Assembly (NCBI RefSeq): GCF_000003605.2
Contig: NW_003126884.1
Coordinates: 227,433-259,146, forward strand
DNA length: 31,714 nt
Direction: 5' to 3'
Origin: Saccoglossus kowalevskii
Taxonomy: Eukaryota > Hemichordata > Enteropneusta > Harrimaniidae
Both the position numbers and the translations under genes were made by a program. Below the pieces are notes generated by a model. That model saw nothing but the letters and a program-made list of their open reading frames with translations, searched no databases and was not told the origin of the DNA. Positions within the stretch are counted from its first letter, which is position 1. The number at the start of each line of letters is the position of its first letter. Of this stretch, positions 10,634 through 21,736 are shown piece by piece.

Positions 10634-11277
10634 ATGTTTCTCTCACATATTTCCAAATTCGTTTACATTATCCAATCGTCGTCCATTTTTCACCCACCAC
10701 ATTTGTTATATAATTTTCAAATGGATTCCGACGGCAAAAAGCTGGAAAGTCGGAGAGTTCCGTCCAATTTGTCTATAATCTGGGTTTTCATTTCGTTTTT
10801 TATAGACCTTGTGATGGTCTATGCAATTATTTTCAACTATATGAACTATGTGAACAAAGAATCATCAACAAAAATACTAACTAATTTGACTTTTCGTCAT
10901 GCCATAACGTCATATGTTAACAACTGTGACAAATACTATAGCTCTGTAGATCCGTAAAACATTAACTTGCATGCTCACCCGAACAGTGCGAGGCCCGTTG
11001 ATTGGCACAGGGAATATTACGGGAAATGTACATTTATCACGTGACGTCGAGAACAATTATACAGCATTTGTTTTCTTAAACAAGAATGCATGTGCCTTTT
11101 GGAAAGGGATTACCACTTGTCTTTCTGAATATCCGAATATTCTTCGGATATTTGCCAATAACAGAAAAAAATGCAGACTGTTTTAATGAATATGATGCAA
11201 ACTATAGAAAGAGCTACTGTTGCTTTATCCAAGTGTACCCAGCTGTGACCATTGGTCCAGGAACGAACCTGACCTGA
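10634..11277 (+). pseudogene. Unrecognised membrane-protein-like ORF cluster in three frames
   Basis: Three adjoining open stretches look protein-like. 10634-10957 (with an internal start at MDSDGKKLESRR) has one strong helix, NLSIIWVFISFFIDLVMVYA. The stretch open from 10950 to 11186 carries NITGNVHLSRDVENNY and several Cys. 11086-11277 ends CCFIQVYPAVTIGPGTNLT. Each is in a different frame and they follow one another almost without gap, as expected of a decayed single-exon gene or of wrongly called bases; an intact short protein from the first frame alone is also possible. A type II or two-pass protein with a Cys-bearing outer domain would fit. I recognise no family; a faint likeness of CFIQVYP to BK-channel beta subunits is too weak to use. 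Confidence 0.3.
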
Positions 11278-12371
11278 AAAAAAATAACTGAATGAGAAAC
11301 ACAGGGTAGCACTGTGGTTTCACTGATTTCACGGTTTTATTATTATTATTTTCATTTAAAAAATGCATTTAAGTTGAAGACGCAAGAGAATTTGTACATC
11401 ACTGAATTCATAATATACATCACTCGTTTCTCACGTGGCATCCAACCAATCATTATTTAAATGATGATGTAAGCTGTCAGAATATGTCACTACCTATAAT
11501 GTCGCTCAGACATTGTATCTCCCATGACGACTACTAGGATTCTCATATTGAGTTATTCCGTCAATCCTGTCTGTTGGGATAAATTATCTTTATACTCTTC
11601 TGGTTTCTCTCATTGGCCAGTCATTGTAAATTACGCGCATCGCATAAAAAACATAAAAGAATATCAGAAGCACATATACAAAAAATGCGCGCGTGCGCGC
11701 TGTCGGACACTCGGAGATAAGACGACAAAACAGAAGTCGTGTGCACAAGTAGATAGGGTTTATTTTCTATTGAGCTATCCTTATCTAGCACACAAGACAT
11801 CATACATCGGAATATTATCAACGTCGTGCTCTGGTGAGAAGATGTAATGATGACAGAGGTGAGTTCGATGCATAGTAATCAATGTTATTCGACCTGATTA
11901 CCATGGCAATGACAGGAGATTACTTTGGACCGCAGTGTATTATATATTGCCGAGTCACATGCACCCTCGTAGCGCACTTGTCTATAGGGAAGATAATTTT
12001 CAGTCGCTGTCTTTTGTTATCATGTTAGCTATAATATGGCATGTTTTGTGAAAACATCATGGAAGACGATCTCCGCTACGGAGACATATGTTAGTGATTT
12101 CGTTTGTAACAGACATATTTGGTTTATACCTAGACAAATTAACACTGGAGTTACAAGTGGAGCAAGTGTAAATGTGAAATGTGGAAGCAAACGGACACTA
12201 ATTAAGTATCACCCACCTTCGTCATGTGCCTCGGTTCGATAGTCATATTTGGGGGTGGTGACGTCGAAATGGACGGTAACTAGCTATTTGTTTCGACGGA
12301 GTTCGCTATCTTGATGTCAGTTACATTTCCTGTGCCTTAGTAGATTTATACCATATTGCCGATATTTCAAC
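11278..12371. other. Region upstream of the GPCR; possible 5' UTR, nothing firm
   Basis: Open stretches at 11524-11847 and 12036-12242 have no family likeness and biased composition. A short GC-alternating stretch (GCGCGCGTGCGCGC) lies near 11687-11700. The GPCR start has an in-frame TGA at 12312-12314, so the sequence just upstream of 12372 is untranslated. Confidence 0.4.
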
Positions 12372-15300
12372 ATGGCTACAATAACTTCCAATGTATCATT
12401 TACATCCACGCCGAAACCAGGCCAAGATACTGCCTTTCAGGGAAACGTGTTCGGGTATTATGAAAACATAATAATAGCTACAAGTCGGGACTATTTTCAG
12501 CTGTGTGCTTGTATATTATTCCTGTGTACGTTTCTCTCTACAATAGGTGAGTTTTGATTTTTGTGTTTACATATCGACAGTATGTCACGTACAAGTGCGA
12601 TGGTGTGTATATATTCCTTTAGGTGTCAGATCATGCTGTTTACCGCATAAACCGGCGTGTCAGCTATGACACCACGATTATCGTGTGAAAATACGGTGAA
12701 GGTTGTTTCCTAAAATTCAGATAAAACCATCATCCCGAAAAAGCCATTTTTTAATATTTGTCCATTGTGCAGCGGTGATATTACGTAACAATTCATTTTA
12801 CAATATGACTAGAACGATATTGTTACCTAATTAATTTCCTAATTGTCATGAATATTAATGAAGAGAATGGCGTTGTTCTTTACTCACTAGAAAGCTGATA
12901 ATAGTTCAGTTATAATGCTAGTTTTAACATAAAAAAGCAATGACAATATTTCGTATCAAAATCTGTTTGCAAATAATCGTTTTACTATTGGTCAATAGTA
13001 TGTACAAATTTTAGTTCACTCATTCTTTTTTCTGATGATGTCCAATTGCAGCAGTTTCCGTGGACTACGTACAGTAAAAGCGTATCTTTGTTTTCACCAA
13101 ATGTCACATTTTGAAGTATATCCTTGCCACAAGAAACAATGGTAAAATGCCCTAAAGAGACAAAATATTCTATTTTCAATGTATATTTGTGATCGATTTT
13201 TTTCCGAACTGAATACGGTTACCCCATATTTTTAATTTGCTTTCTTCATACCCGTAGCATGGTTTATCAAAATAAATAAAATGGTAATATTTTTTACTTT
13301 TGTGTAATATTCTACCTGAACATCGTGATCCTGATAAATATTATGCTCGCAAAACTATCCGAGGCACTTGCAATCTATCTTTCGTCGATATTTTCACTAC
13401 TAATTGGATTTCACTGTGCGGCACTTCATCGAAAAAAAGAATTAATGAAATGGATATCAATCATTCCATCGCTTAATATATCGTGTATGTGTTCATTTAA
13501 ATAGTTCTGGACGCCATGATATAAATACAAGCTGGACTCAAAGCCGTTGCCATAGCAACTTACGTCACAGCGTCCGCATTTTTAAATTGATCTCGTATTC
13601 ATTGAAGCAAAACAATTCACTGTTAGAATAGTCTGCAATATAATTTAATATAAAGTTGCTTTCAGGTGCCCGTAGCGGGCAATCATACGCTGCCACATCG
13701 CTCATGGCTTGTACCGCAACTCGTGCGTCACGTAGATATAATGTCATATTTCCATGGTAACTAAAGATGTTGTGTGAAGCAAAACTCGTGAAACAAATGA
13801 GCCTGTTCATGTATATGGCTCATGAACTTGAAAGACTCAAAATGTCACATTTAATAAGAATGATACCTTGAAACAGAATTACGCTTCCCGTGCTAAGTCG
13901 CGTGATTCATTTCGGTAATTTTTTCCTGTGTCGATTTGAGAGCACGTGCCCTGGCCACGTGAGTTGATGAGCCGTAGTAGTAGACGCCACAATAAAGTTA
14001 AGGGTGGAACAAGATACTCAGTCTTGTACAGTATAAATTAATATAATATAACAAGACACGTGGCTAATGAGAATAAATAGTGAAAAAATCATCTCGACGA
14101 AAAATTTCAGAAATTCCAGAAAAATGATTAATCGTCGATTGAAGGTAGTTCAAACGCTTTGATGTCGGAGTTACACGATTGCTGTCGGAGTTACTTGATT
14201 GCATGTCGAGAGAATGAAGTGCCTCATTTATTGCACGAACACTGACAGGAGATGACGTGGTGGTGGGAAATGTAATGTGTGTTCTGAATGTTTACTGTAC
14301 CATCTCGTAGTATAAGAGAAGCCAGTAAACAACCAATCAATATAATACTAGTATATGTTTTAATCGTGTTTGTAATTTGAGAAAATGGGACTTTGCTCAC
14401 ATTTATTTCTGGTCAACAGATGAGCGGAGCACTGGCAACAAAATCTATACTTCCAGTTCCTTCTGAAATCGATTCTGTACTATTCGTTTTTAATATTACG
14501 CGTTTATAAATCGGAGGTTTATTTTATCTGATAAACTACATGTTCTTTGCTCTTCTAATATTTATAGGTAATGTAATAGTAATAGCCGTCGTCTATCGGA
14601 AACCATCCCTCCAAACAATTACTCACCTGTTGATCGTCAACTTGGCTATGGCGGATCTGTTGTCAAGTTTCCTCTGCGTTCCATTCGACACGGTGTCCAA
14701 TTTCCACCGGGGGTCGTGGGTTGTTGGCGTCGTCAGCTGCAAAGTGATACGATTTTTGTATTTCACATTCGTTTCCGTCTCCATTATCACGTTAAGTGCA
14801 ATAGCCATTGACAGGTGAGTATGTGATATATCCGTTCCTTAATAATAACTTACGGCGTACGTGTTACCGACAAGGCTAGACACAGTCATCATGTACGAGT
14901 TATAACTTGGGCGAACCGTTTTTTTTTTTTTTTTTTTTTTTTTTTATTCAACGTCTTGACGGAAATCGATTTTATTTCACGGCAATAAATACTACAGACA
15001 AGCACGATTCATTTCCTGACGAGTCTGAGAGCATGTTATTGAATGGATAAATATATATTGAGTGGATTTGCTTTTTAAAAATATTATATAAGTATTGGCA
15101 TTCTTGTTCCGACATCTTACGTCTATTGGTTGTATTCCAGCATGCACATAAGGACAAACATGATTATACTGACTATTACGTAATTATTCTTTTATGCTCA
15201 AGTTATGCTCAAACTTTACTTTTTTTTTATCCAGTATCACATTTTGCAGTGGAAATGACAAAATTCATGTCTATAAAAATTATCCAATTTGCAACAAATT

Positions 15301-18121
15301 CCAAATAAATCTATGATAAAACATCATTTCCTTTAATATATATAGTGATAATCCATGACAAACACAAGCCAGATTATACATATGAAAGTCGATGTTTGAC
15401 CCATTTCAGTTGCGCGTGGAAAGGAGCTCGGTAACCATGGCAGTCTTTGCATCAGATTTCACGGTTACAATCCGTGCATTTTAGGGTTCCACGGATATTT
15501 AAAGAACCACACATAAGATTTCTATAAAACTTGGCACGTATGTGCTCTTAGGGGGAAGTCACATTTGTTTATGGTCGTTCGTGTAGACTCATTGGCCAAT
15601 TATTAGGTATTTCACAGATATATCTCTAGCAGTTCTTGTCAAATTCAATGGCGCTCGGAAAATACGTGACTTTAAATACACCACAGACAACAAACTAGAG
15701 ATGTACATATTGATTAATTTCCTCTTTGTTATAACATTTCTAGTTACTATTATCAACTAGTATTATTCCCTTCATATTTTACATCTCAATGGTAGCAAAA
15801 CTTCTTCTTTAAGACTTTTTTTCAATTTTTGATTCATTTTAAATATGTCTTAAATCTATTTCTTGCTCCAGTACATGGGAGAGTACTCGCCAACTTTTGA
15901 CTGTTGTCTTGAATTTGCGAACATCAAATTTGTTTTAATGTTAACCAACTATCTTGAATGCATCTTTTTACCACATTTTTCAAATTAGCCGATCGCGATA
16001 TGTGATAAAAACGGCATGCGAGGCATTTTTTTCCATAAAGCTCTGCTAAATGATTGTGCATGTGAAGTAAAAAGTATTCTCCTAACGGCGGCCATTTTGA
16101 CAGTATGTTTTTTTTTTTATCATTGCTTCCCATTCTGAATTATTTAACAAATCTGGGTTTCAAAAATTGATAAAAATACATTGTGTTCTACGGAATTGCT
16201 CTAAAAAGGGTTTTCCTAAAATGTTTATGTTTTTACATTCAAGTAGCCAAATCGTGGGAATGCGTAAATTTTGTCAAAAATCTCTGGCGTAGTATTATTC
16301 GTATGCTACCACATCTACATTCTCTGTAGTGAAGAAACCGCTGAATGGTACTCATTTGATTGATCATTTTGATGTCGGAGTTAGAACAAAGATAGTCTGA
16401 GTATCTATATTATAGTAGAGTTGCTGAATTGATTTTTTAAATGGCCATGACATTTTTTGTGATCGATGCTTTGATGTTCAGAAAATGTAAATGATTTGTA
16501 AGCAAAATATGTTCCACTCGTATTTCATATATGACTGTGTTTATTAATCGTTATTTAAAATAAAAGCATATGTGAAAATTTTGACATTATAACAATGAAA
16601 TAATAACACTGCAATAAGGACATTCTGTTTTCGACATTGTGAAATTATTTACAGTATTTTTTACCAAATAATATCATATGTATTAAAGTTATTTTTCATA
16701 CATGAATAGTTTGTAATTTCATTCAGCTTCATTCAGCTTCTTTCAGATAGAAAATATAGCGAATTATCTTTTCTTTCCGTAATATATTTTCGTGTAATCG
16801 GTAATTATGAAAATTACTTATGGTTACATAGGGAATACATTTCGTTATGAATTATTCCTAATATATATTTTTGAGTTATCTCGTCAAAATCAGTTTTTTC
16901 AGACTTTTTTTCTCTCAAAAAACGAAAGAATTTCACAAAGTCAAAAATTATTAATCAGATTATTTTTCTTTGACTCAGCGATTTTTTCTTTCTTCAGGTA
17001 CTACTCCGTTGTATATCCACTGGAAAAGAAGATAACTTCTCTCAAGGGTAAACTAATGATTGTGTTTATATGGGTTCATTCAGTATTGATCTGCTTGCCC
17101 TGTCTGTTCGTGTACGATGTTGTCAAGATACCGGGGACAGAAAGAAGCGTTTGCGTGGACGTATGGAACGCTCGCTTTCAGCAGAAAATCTACCTTGGTC
17201 TATGGATCAGTTTTACTGTGTTTATTCCGTTAGCGATAACTTGCCTAGCATACTGCTTCGTATGGCGGGCGTTCCGATTAAGTCAGCGGAGGTGACCATC
17301 ATACAGACGCTGAAAAGACCCAAAACGGCTGCGCACACTCCGTACGCATCATGACGGAGATGAAATTGTTGAAAATGTTATTCGTAATGGTTTCCGTGTT
17401 CTTGGTGTGTTGGGGGCCTTACGTGGCGGTGATCTTCTATCTGACGTTTGCATCGACGGCATCCATCTCGCAATATGCCGTCTTGACGGTTTCGTGGGTG
17501 ACCCGACTCAATGCGGTTATCAACCCCGTCATATACGGCTATCTCAATAAACATTTTCGACAGGGTTTTTACGACCTGCTCAGATCGTGTCCGTGTAAAT
17601 GTGCGAAAACCATACATTTCAGAGTGGACATGAGCACCGTTAGCCCGACTGACCATCGCGTTGTTACGTTGCATCTGCAGAGGAGAGATAACGCCCCACC
17701 CATACCTGACAACGGCGATATATTTGTAGTTTCGAAAAACGGCATCGAAAATAAAAACATTAATGGGCTAAAAAAAATTAGTGTCGCCGAGGTGCATAGG
17801 GAAGACGTCCGAACGAATGTACCTTGCAGTTCGTCACCGGGAATACCACCTCCCGCTGGAAACGAAGAGGCTTCGAGCGGAACAAACCAGGATTCGCTAG
17901 AATTGAAATCAAATTGGATGAAAGGGTACGGAACAAGAAAAAGGCTACTGCCACCGTTGGGAAGTACGCCTGAAACACTCGTGGAAACAAATAAGAAGAA
18001 AAGAAAGGGGAAGAAAAAGAGAATGAAACGACGCAAATCATTGGAAACTCCGGAAGCACATGACGAACTACGGACATTGAAAGGAGTAGGAAACGTCACA
18101 GCCTCAGTGGGCTCTTTGTAA
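12372..18121 (+). CDS. Class A (rhodopsin-type) orphan GPCR, three exons, one frame break in the third intracellular loop
   Basis: Exons: 12372-12546, 14568-14814 and 16998-18121. Both introns are GT-AG (GTGAGT donors; TTTATAG and TTCTTCAG acceptors) with matching phases. About 514 residues. Exon 1 gives a short N-terminus with an NVS glycosylation site at residue 7 and half of TM1. Seen: G59-N60 of TM1, D88 in NLAMADLL (2.50), C116 (3.25), D140-R141-Y142, W166, ECL2 C193, P218 and Y226 of TM5, FLVCWGPY of TM6 and NPVIYGYLNKHFRQGF of TM7. The position of the opsin retinal lysine is Arg, so it is not a photopigment. AIDRYYSVVYPL, the IWVHS..CLP..F stretch and WGPY recall GPR161 and, less, GPR19. 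Odd: after R239 (17290-17292) the frame meets TGA, while TM6 onward lies in the frame one base on, beginning about 17294. The tail of about 190 residues holds a lysine-arginine-rich run near 17990-18045. Confidence 0.88.
13343..13504 (+). other. Short hydrophobic ORF in GPCR intron 1, doubtful
   Basis: A 53-codon frame begins MLAKLSEALAIYLSSIFSLL, with one hydrophobic helix followed by HRKKELMKW. There is no supporting splice site, and the intron is AT-rich, where hydrophobic open frames arise by chance. Recorded only because its composition is protein-like. Confidence 0.1.
14163..14202. repeat. Tandem 20-bp duplication
   Basis: TGTCGGAGTTACACGATTGC is followed at once by a copy with two changes (ACTTG for ACACG). 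The 16-base word TTTGATGTCGGAGTTA at 14158-14173 recurs exactly at 16368-16383 in intron 2. Confidence 0.8.
14815..16997 (+). other. Intron 2 of the GPCR
   Basis: A 2,183-bp intron between the DRY arginine codon and TM4, a common intron place in class A receptors. It carries a T run at 14919-14945. The open frame entering exon 3 from 16807 is intronic read-through, not coding: the acceptor TTCTTCAG at 16990-16997 gives the expected DRYYSVVYP junction. Confidence 0.85.
14919..14945 (-). repeat. Poly(T) run, perhaps a retroposon tail
   Basis: About 27 T followed by ATTCAACG. Read on the minus strand it is AATAAA running straight into poly(A), as at the end of a retroposed transcript. No body or target duplication was recognised, so simple expansion is equally likely. 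Confidence 0.4.
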
Positions 18122-18890
18122 GTTCAAAACACAGTCACTTGATTGAAGTGCGAATTTGAGACAATGCCATATCGATCATGACAATCGACTAAGTATATAT
18201 TCCATCCAAAAATGAACTGATCTTTTTTACTTACTAAACCGCACACACGAGGCGGAGCCGAGATACTATTTTGTTGTCGGCAGTTTTTATTCCTATTACA
18301 CATGAAATCAATAATGAGTTCAGGTCATTATTTTTATTAACAAGAAACCATTGTAACAATTTTCTGCAATTCTGTCTAATATATTTAAGAAAATAAATCT
18401 GCCAATTTTTATATATTAGTTAATAATTTGAATAATAGCATGTTTGAAAAAAAAAACACTCTATATATGCAAGGCCGTGGCTTTATCCTTCACAAAGCAG
18501 TGAATTTAAAACCTAGTAATTATCCACGTACGTGAATTTCCTGCAGCAGTGGGCAAACACAATAAACAGTTATGTTGACGAGAGTGACGACTTTACAGAT
18601 TGGTTGTAACGAGTGACAGGTATGAAATTGTACATGCGCTCACTGGGGAGTTGGAATGATTTAACGAGTGACGTAGTATATGGCCAATTAATCATGGCAA
18701 TAATGTCATTATTGGTGTCATATAATGGTTGTTAGGTGTATATTGCTCGTTAAAACCTGGGAATCCTACATGTGTGTTGTTTTATAGAGCGACAATTGTC
18801 CATTAAGCCTAAATTTCACATTTTCTCTGATAAGTCACATTCTTTACCAACGTTTGTTAGTATATCGTGTATTTCCATTCTCATACTACT
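18122..18890 (+). other. 3' flank of the GPCR
   Basis: Probable 3' UTR and flank. AATAAA at 18392-18397 is the first good polyadenylation signal, about 270 bases after the TAA at 18119-18121. No other feature was seen. Confidence 0.4.
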
Positions 18891-18892
18891 TC

Positions 18893-18893
<1 letters not shown>

Positions 18894-18983
<90 letters not shown>
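18894..18983. repeat. (TAA)n microsatellite abutting an assembly gap
   Basis: About 90 bases of uninterrupted TAA running straight into N. The true length is unknown because the assembly breaks here. Confidence 0.98.
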
Positions 18984-19146
18984 NNNNNNNNNNNNNNNNN
19001 NNNNNNNNNNNNNNNNNNNNNNNNNNNNNNNNNNNNNNNNNNNNNNNNNNNNNNNNNNNNNNNNNNNNNNNNNNNNNNNNNNNNNNNNNNNNNNNNNNNN
19101 NNNNNNNNNNNNNNNNNNNNNNNNNNNNNNNNNNNNNNNNNNNNNN
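18984..19146. other. Assembly gap (163 N)
   Basis: A run of N. Long polyasparagine, polyisoleucine or polytyrosine reading frames through it are artefacts of the TAA repeat. Confidence 1.
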
Positions 19147-19875
19147 TAGATGTCCCTCACTGGTATCTGGTCACTTGTTGCTTTGGGTGCAAGAACCATA
19201 CGAGTGTGAGCACCAGGATCCAACCCTATGTAAAAGATGACTGCTTCCTTGTGGTCTCTACTGGAATCACACATGTGACGTTTCGACGTTTATTCAGAAT
19301 GCTCTGTACTAAGTTTACGATCAATGGAGGCGGGGAGAAGAATGGTATTTTTTTCATCGCTGTATCACTAATAGAGATTTTTTGGCACGTTTTCACCAAC
19401 TGGTATATGTAGTATACGTGGAGGGAAAAGACGGGGAGTTCAAACGCAAAATCTCGATTTATTTAATTGAATCATCTTCAAACCATGTGTCAGTATCATT
19501 TGCTTCTTCAGCTGATTTACCGATACAAAAAAAAACAAAAAAAACAAACAAATGTACAGTGTTCTCGTGTTGGCAGTGGACTGCCGTAAAAACTAGGTTG
19601 TCTCCGTCGAAATGTGTTGATGGACTGAGAAGTCAGTACAAACTGGTCTTGATTCCGGGTAGAGAGTGAGCAAACAGTAAAAGTGACGGCATGGCAGAAT
19701 GTACATAAATCATTTTGGTCGAATACTATTCCTAAAATAAAATCCGGCACGCCGTTTCACAAATCCGATTTGATCAGGTGACTGAAATACTTCAAATCGC
19801 TTTGTGAATACTGTAGGTGCTAGTATTTTACATTAACAATGCATCAAGCGAGAATTCTGCTTGTAGTACCCGCCA
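19147..19875. other. Intergenic sequence after the gap, no gene
   Basis: No supported coding region. An imperfect hairpin with arms of about 16 bases lies at 19755-19771 and 19794-19808 (TTTCACAAATCCGATTT against AAATCGCTTTGTGAA). The part next to the gap, with the TAA run, could be a retroposon end, but no family is recognised. Confidence 0.4.
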
Positions 19876-19930
19876 CAGGCCCGTAGCCAGCACTTTTAAA
19901 TAGGGGGTTTGAAAACAACAATAATATATT
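19876..19930 (+). mobile_element. Probable end of a hAT-type MITE, second end not found
   Basis: CAGGCCCGTAGCCAG followed by a GGGGG run within 30 bases looks like the terminus of hAT-like non-autonomous elements, which often start CAG and have a G run just inside. The matching inverted end was not found, so it is a truncated copy at best. Confidence 0.35.
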
Positions 19931-20862
19931 TGACATGAAACGTGTAAATTTTATAATATTCAAAAAGTGTATTTAAGCTCTGTTACAGACATTTTTATAT
20001 TACTTTGTGTTACGTTGATAAATTATTTCACATAACATCTATGAACTATTTTACCATTTTAGATAAGGGTTCCTGAGCCATTCCCCACCCACAAACACAA
20101 ACACACCCACACCCTACATACACTACGGCAAAATGTTGTACATCAAACCGACAAGACTGTACGTATCTTAGCATTATTGTCTAAGCATTTTAGGGCAGAA
20201 TGCTACTCACGAGTTTTTCGCTCTTTGCAGATGTTAGCACACATAAAAGTGACACGATTTCATGTCGAAATCTGTCTACAATTATTCATTTTAATATTAG
20301 TCAATTTTTTATTATGTAATTTTAATTCTGTACAGGGCCTCAGCCCGTCGTACAAAATGTAATGAGTAGAAAAGTGCATAGCACATTTTAAAAAACAATA
20401 CAGCATCCATGTAAACATATGGTTCTAAGTTAAGCTGGATTCATAATCATCTCGTCGCTTGAAAACTTTCAAAAGATACAGAGCTAGTTGATATATGGTG
20501 TGACAGTTTGTATAGCGACGAAGTAAGCCCAGACTGTCAGTATTTGCATAATTTCATAGGGTTGACAAAAGATCAGCCCGTAGATCATTGAAAATGGACA
20601 TATAAAAACAAAGTGAATTTCATTTTCTACCATGCTAAATTCAAACGTATCACTGCAAAAACTAAAAATTGTGTGTGTCTGCCTAATTCAACATTATGTT
20701 TATGGCCAAAACAGCGAAAACTCGTCAGTATCTCCCAGGTTTTAATACTACTTTGATTTTTTCGAAAGTACACAGCCTTGATGATTTTGAAATTGAGGCA
20801 TGCCATTCTTGCTGACAACAATGTTTTATTCTTTGAGTAAATATCTCTAAGAAATTTGCAAA
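19931..20862. other. Intergenic sequence, nothing recognised
   Basis: AT-rich, with one CA-rich stretch near 20090-20120. Open stretches at 20177 and on the minus strand at 20627 have no protein-like features. Confidence 0.45.
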
Positions 20863-20870
20863 CCAAACAA

Positions 20871-21020
20871 CAGTGGCGGATCCAGCAAAATGTATTGGGG
20901 GGGGGGGCAAGCTTCGCTTAATATTACGGAGCGTAAGTCGCAAGAAACTATGCGTAACCCAGATGATATGAATCGTCAAAAGTTTGGGGGGCATGCCCCC
21001 CCCCTCTGGATCCGCCACTG
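20871..21020. mobile_element. hAT-type MITE, complete, with 8-bp target-site duplication
   Basis: The ends are perfect 15-bp inverted repeats: CAGTGGCGGATCCAG at 20871-20885 and CTGGATCCGCCACTG at 21006-21020. The flanks are a perfect 8-bp direct duplication, CCAAACAA at 20863-20870 and 21021-21028. An 8-bp duplication with CAGTG ends is the hAT superfamily mark. A G run follows the left end and a C run precedes the right end. At 150 bp with no open frame it was moved by a transposase made elsewhere. The intact duplication suggests a fairly recent insertion. Confidence 0.93.
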
Positions 21021-21028
21021 CCAAACAA

Positions 21029-21736
21029 TGCCGAAACCATATTTGAACAGGAGATTTTTATGTGGGCTTCCCAAGTGAGTCTGCCGGTCTTGTCTAATCG
21101 TTTAAGCATGACATGCCATGTTTTGGTGTTCAAGCTATTTTTTAATCAATATGAGGTACAACGCTTAAAATAACCACTGCATAATGGCAGCCTTCCACAT
21201 TCGTCCAACATCGCTACATTGTTTGTATGACTATTAACGCTAAGTTGTCTGTACCCTTTCGATTTCCGAATTTACGTACCCCCATATCGCTACAATAAAA
21301 AATAGCTGGCACAATGATTGCATCAAACAAATTGAATGCACTAACCAATGGCATTTCTTACAGTATAAATTTGTTGGTTCACTGTAAATCTGTTTTTAGA
21401 GGGCGGTAAAATAATATGCATATAGTGGCAGTTTAGCAGCGGTCTCAATAGACTTCAATGACTACATCTACTTTTTATGAACCCACTAAAAATATAGTGA
21501 ATTTTCGAAGACATCAAAAAAAAAACGTGTAAAAAAATATGTTTGAAAAATATGATTCATCGCATAGTTTCAGTGCTGAAGCAACACTGTGGGGTAAATT
21601 GTTAGCTGCAAGAAGTTGTTCGACCTATATAACTCGTGATGATAAATCTTCGGCATTTGTTTAATGATATGTTTGTCAAGAATTTGTTTTTGCGTATCTG
21701 TTAACCGACTTAATTAGCTGATTATTAGCGAATTGC
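21029..21736. other. Intergenic sequence, nothing recognised
   Basis: No open frame of note and no repeat ends seen. Confidence 0.45.

Larger units (their letters stand above)
12547..14567 (+). other. Intron 1 of the GPCR
   Basis: A 2,021-bp intron splitting TM1. It contains a duplicated 20-bp word (14163-14202) and a short ORF at 13343-13504. No recognised gene lies inside. Confidence 0.85.

Noticed and set aside
10634-11277. BK channel beta subunit
   Set aside because: Only a short CFIQVYP-like string agrees; no second helix and no cysteine pattern match.
16807-16997. Extra coding sequence upstream of GPCR exon 3
   Set aside because: The open frame is AT-rich intron; the TTCTTCAG acceptor gives the expected DRY junction.
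17569-18099. 176-codon minus-strand ORF opposite the GPCR tail
   Set aside because: Shadow of the plus-strand coding sequence; it has no splice support and no family likeness.
17351-18121. Opsin identity for the GPCR
   Set aside because: The retinal-binding lysine of TM7 is replaced by Arg (SWVTRLNAVINPVIY), so a photopigment is not supported.
19180-19300. tRNA-derived SINE on the minus strand next to the gap
   Set aside because: A B-box-like GGTTGGATCC is present, but the A box is too poor and the body is cut by the gap.
18816-19412. Poly-Asn, poly-Ile and poly-Tyr proteins
   Set aside because: They are translations of the TAA repeat and of the N gap.
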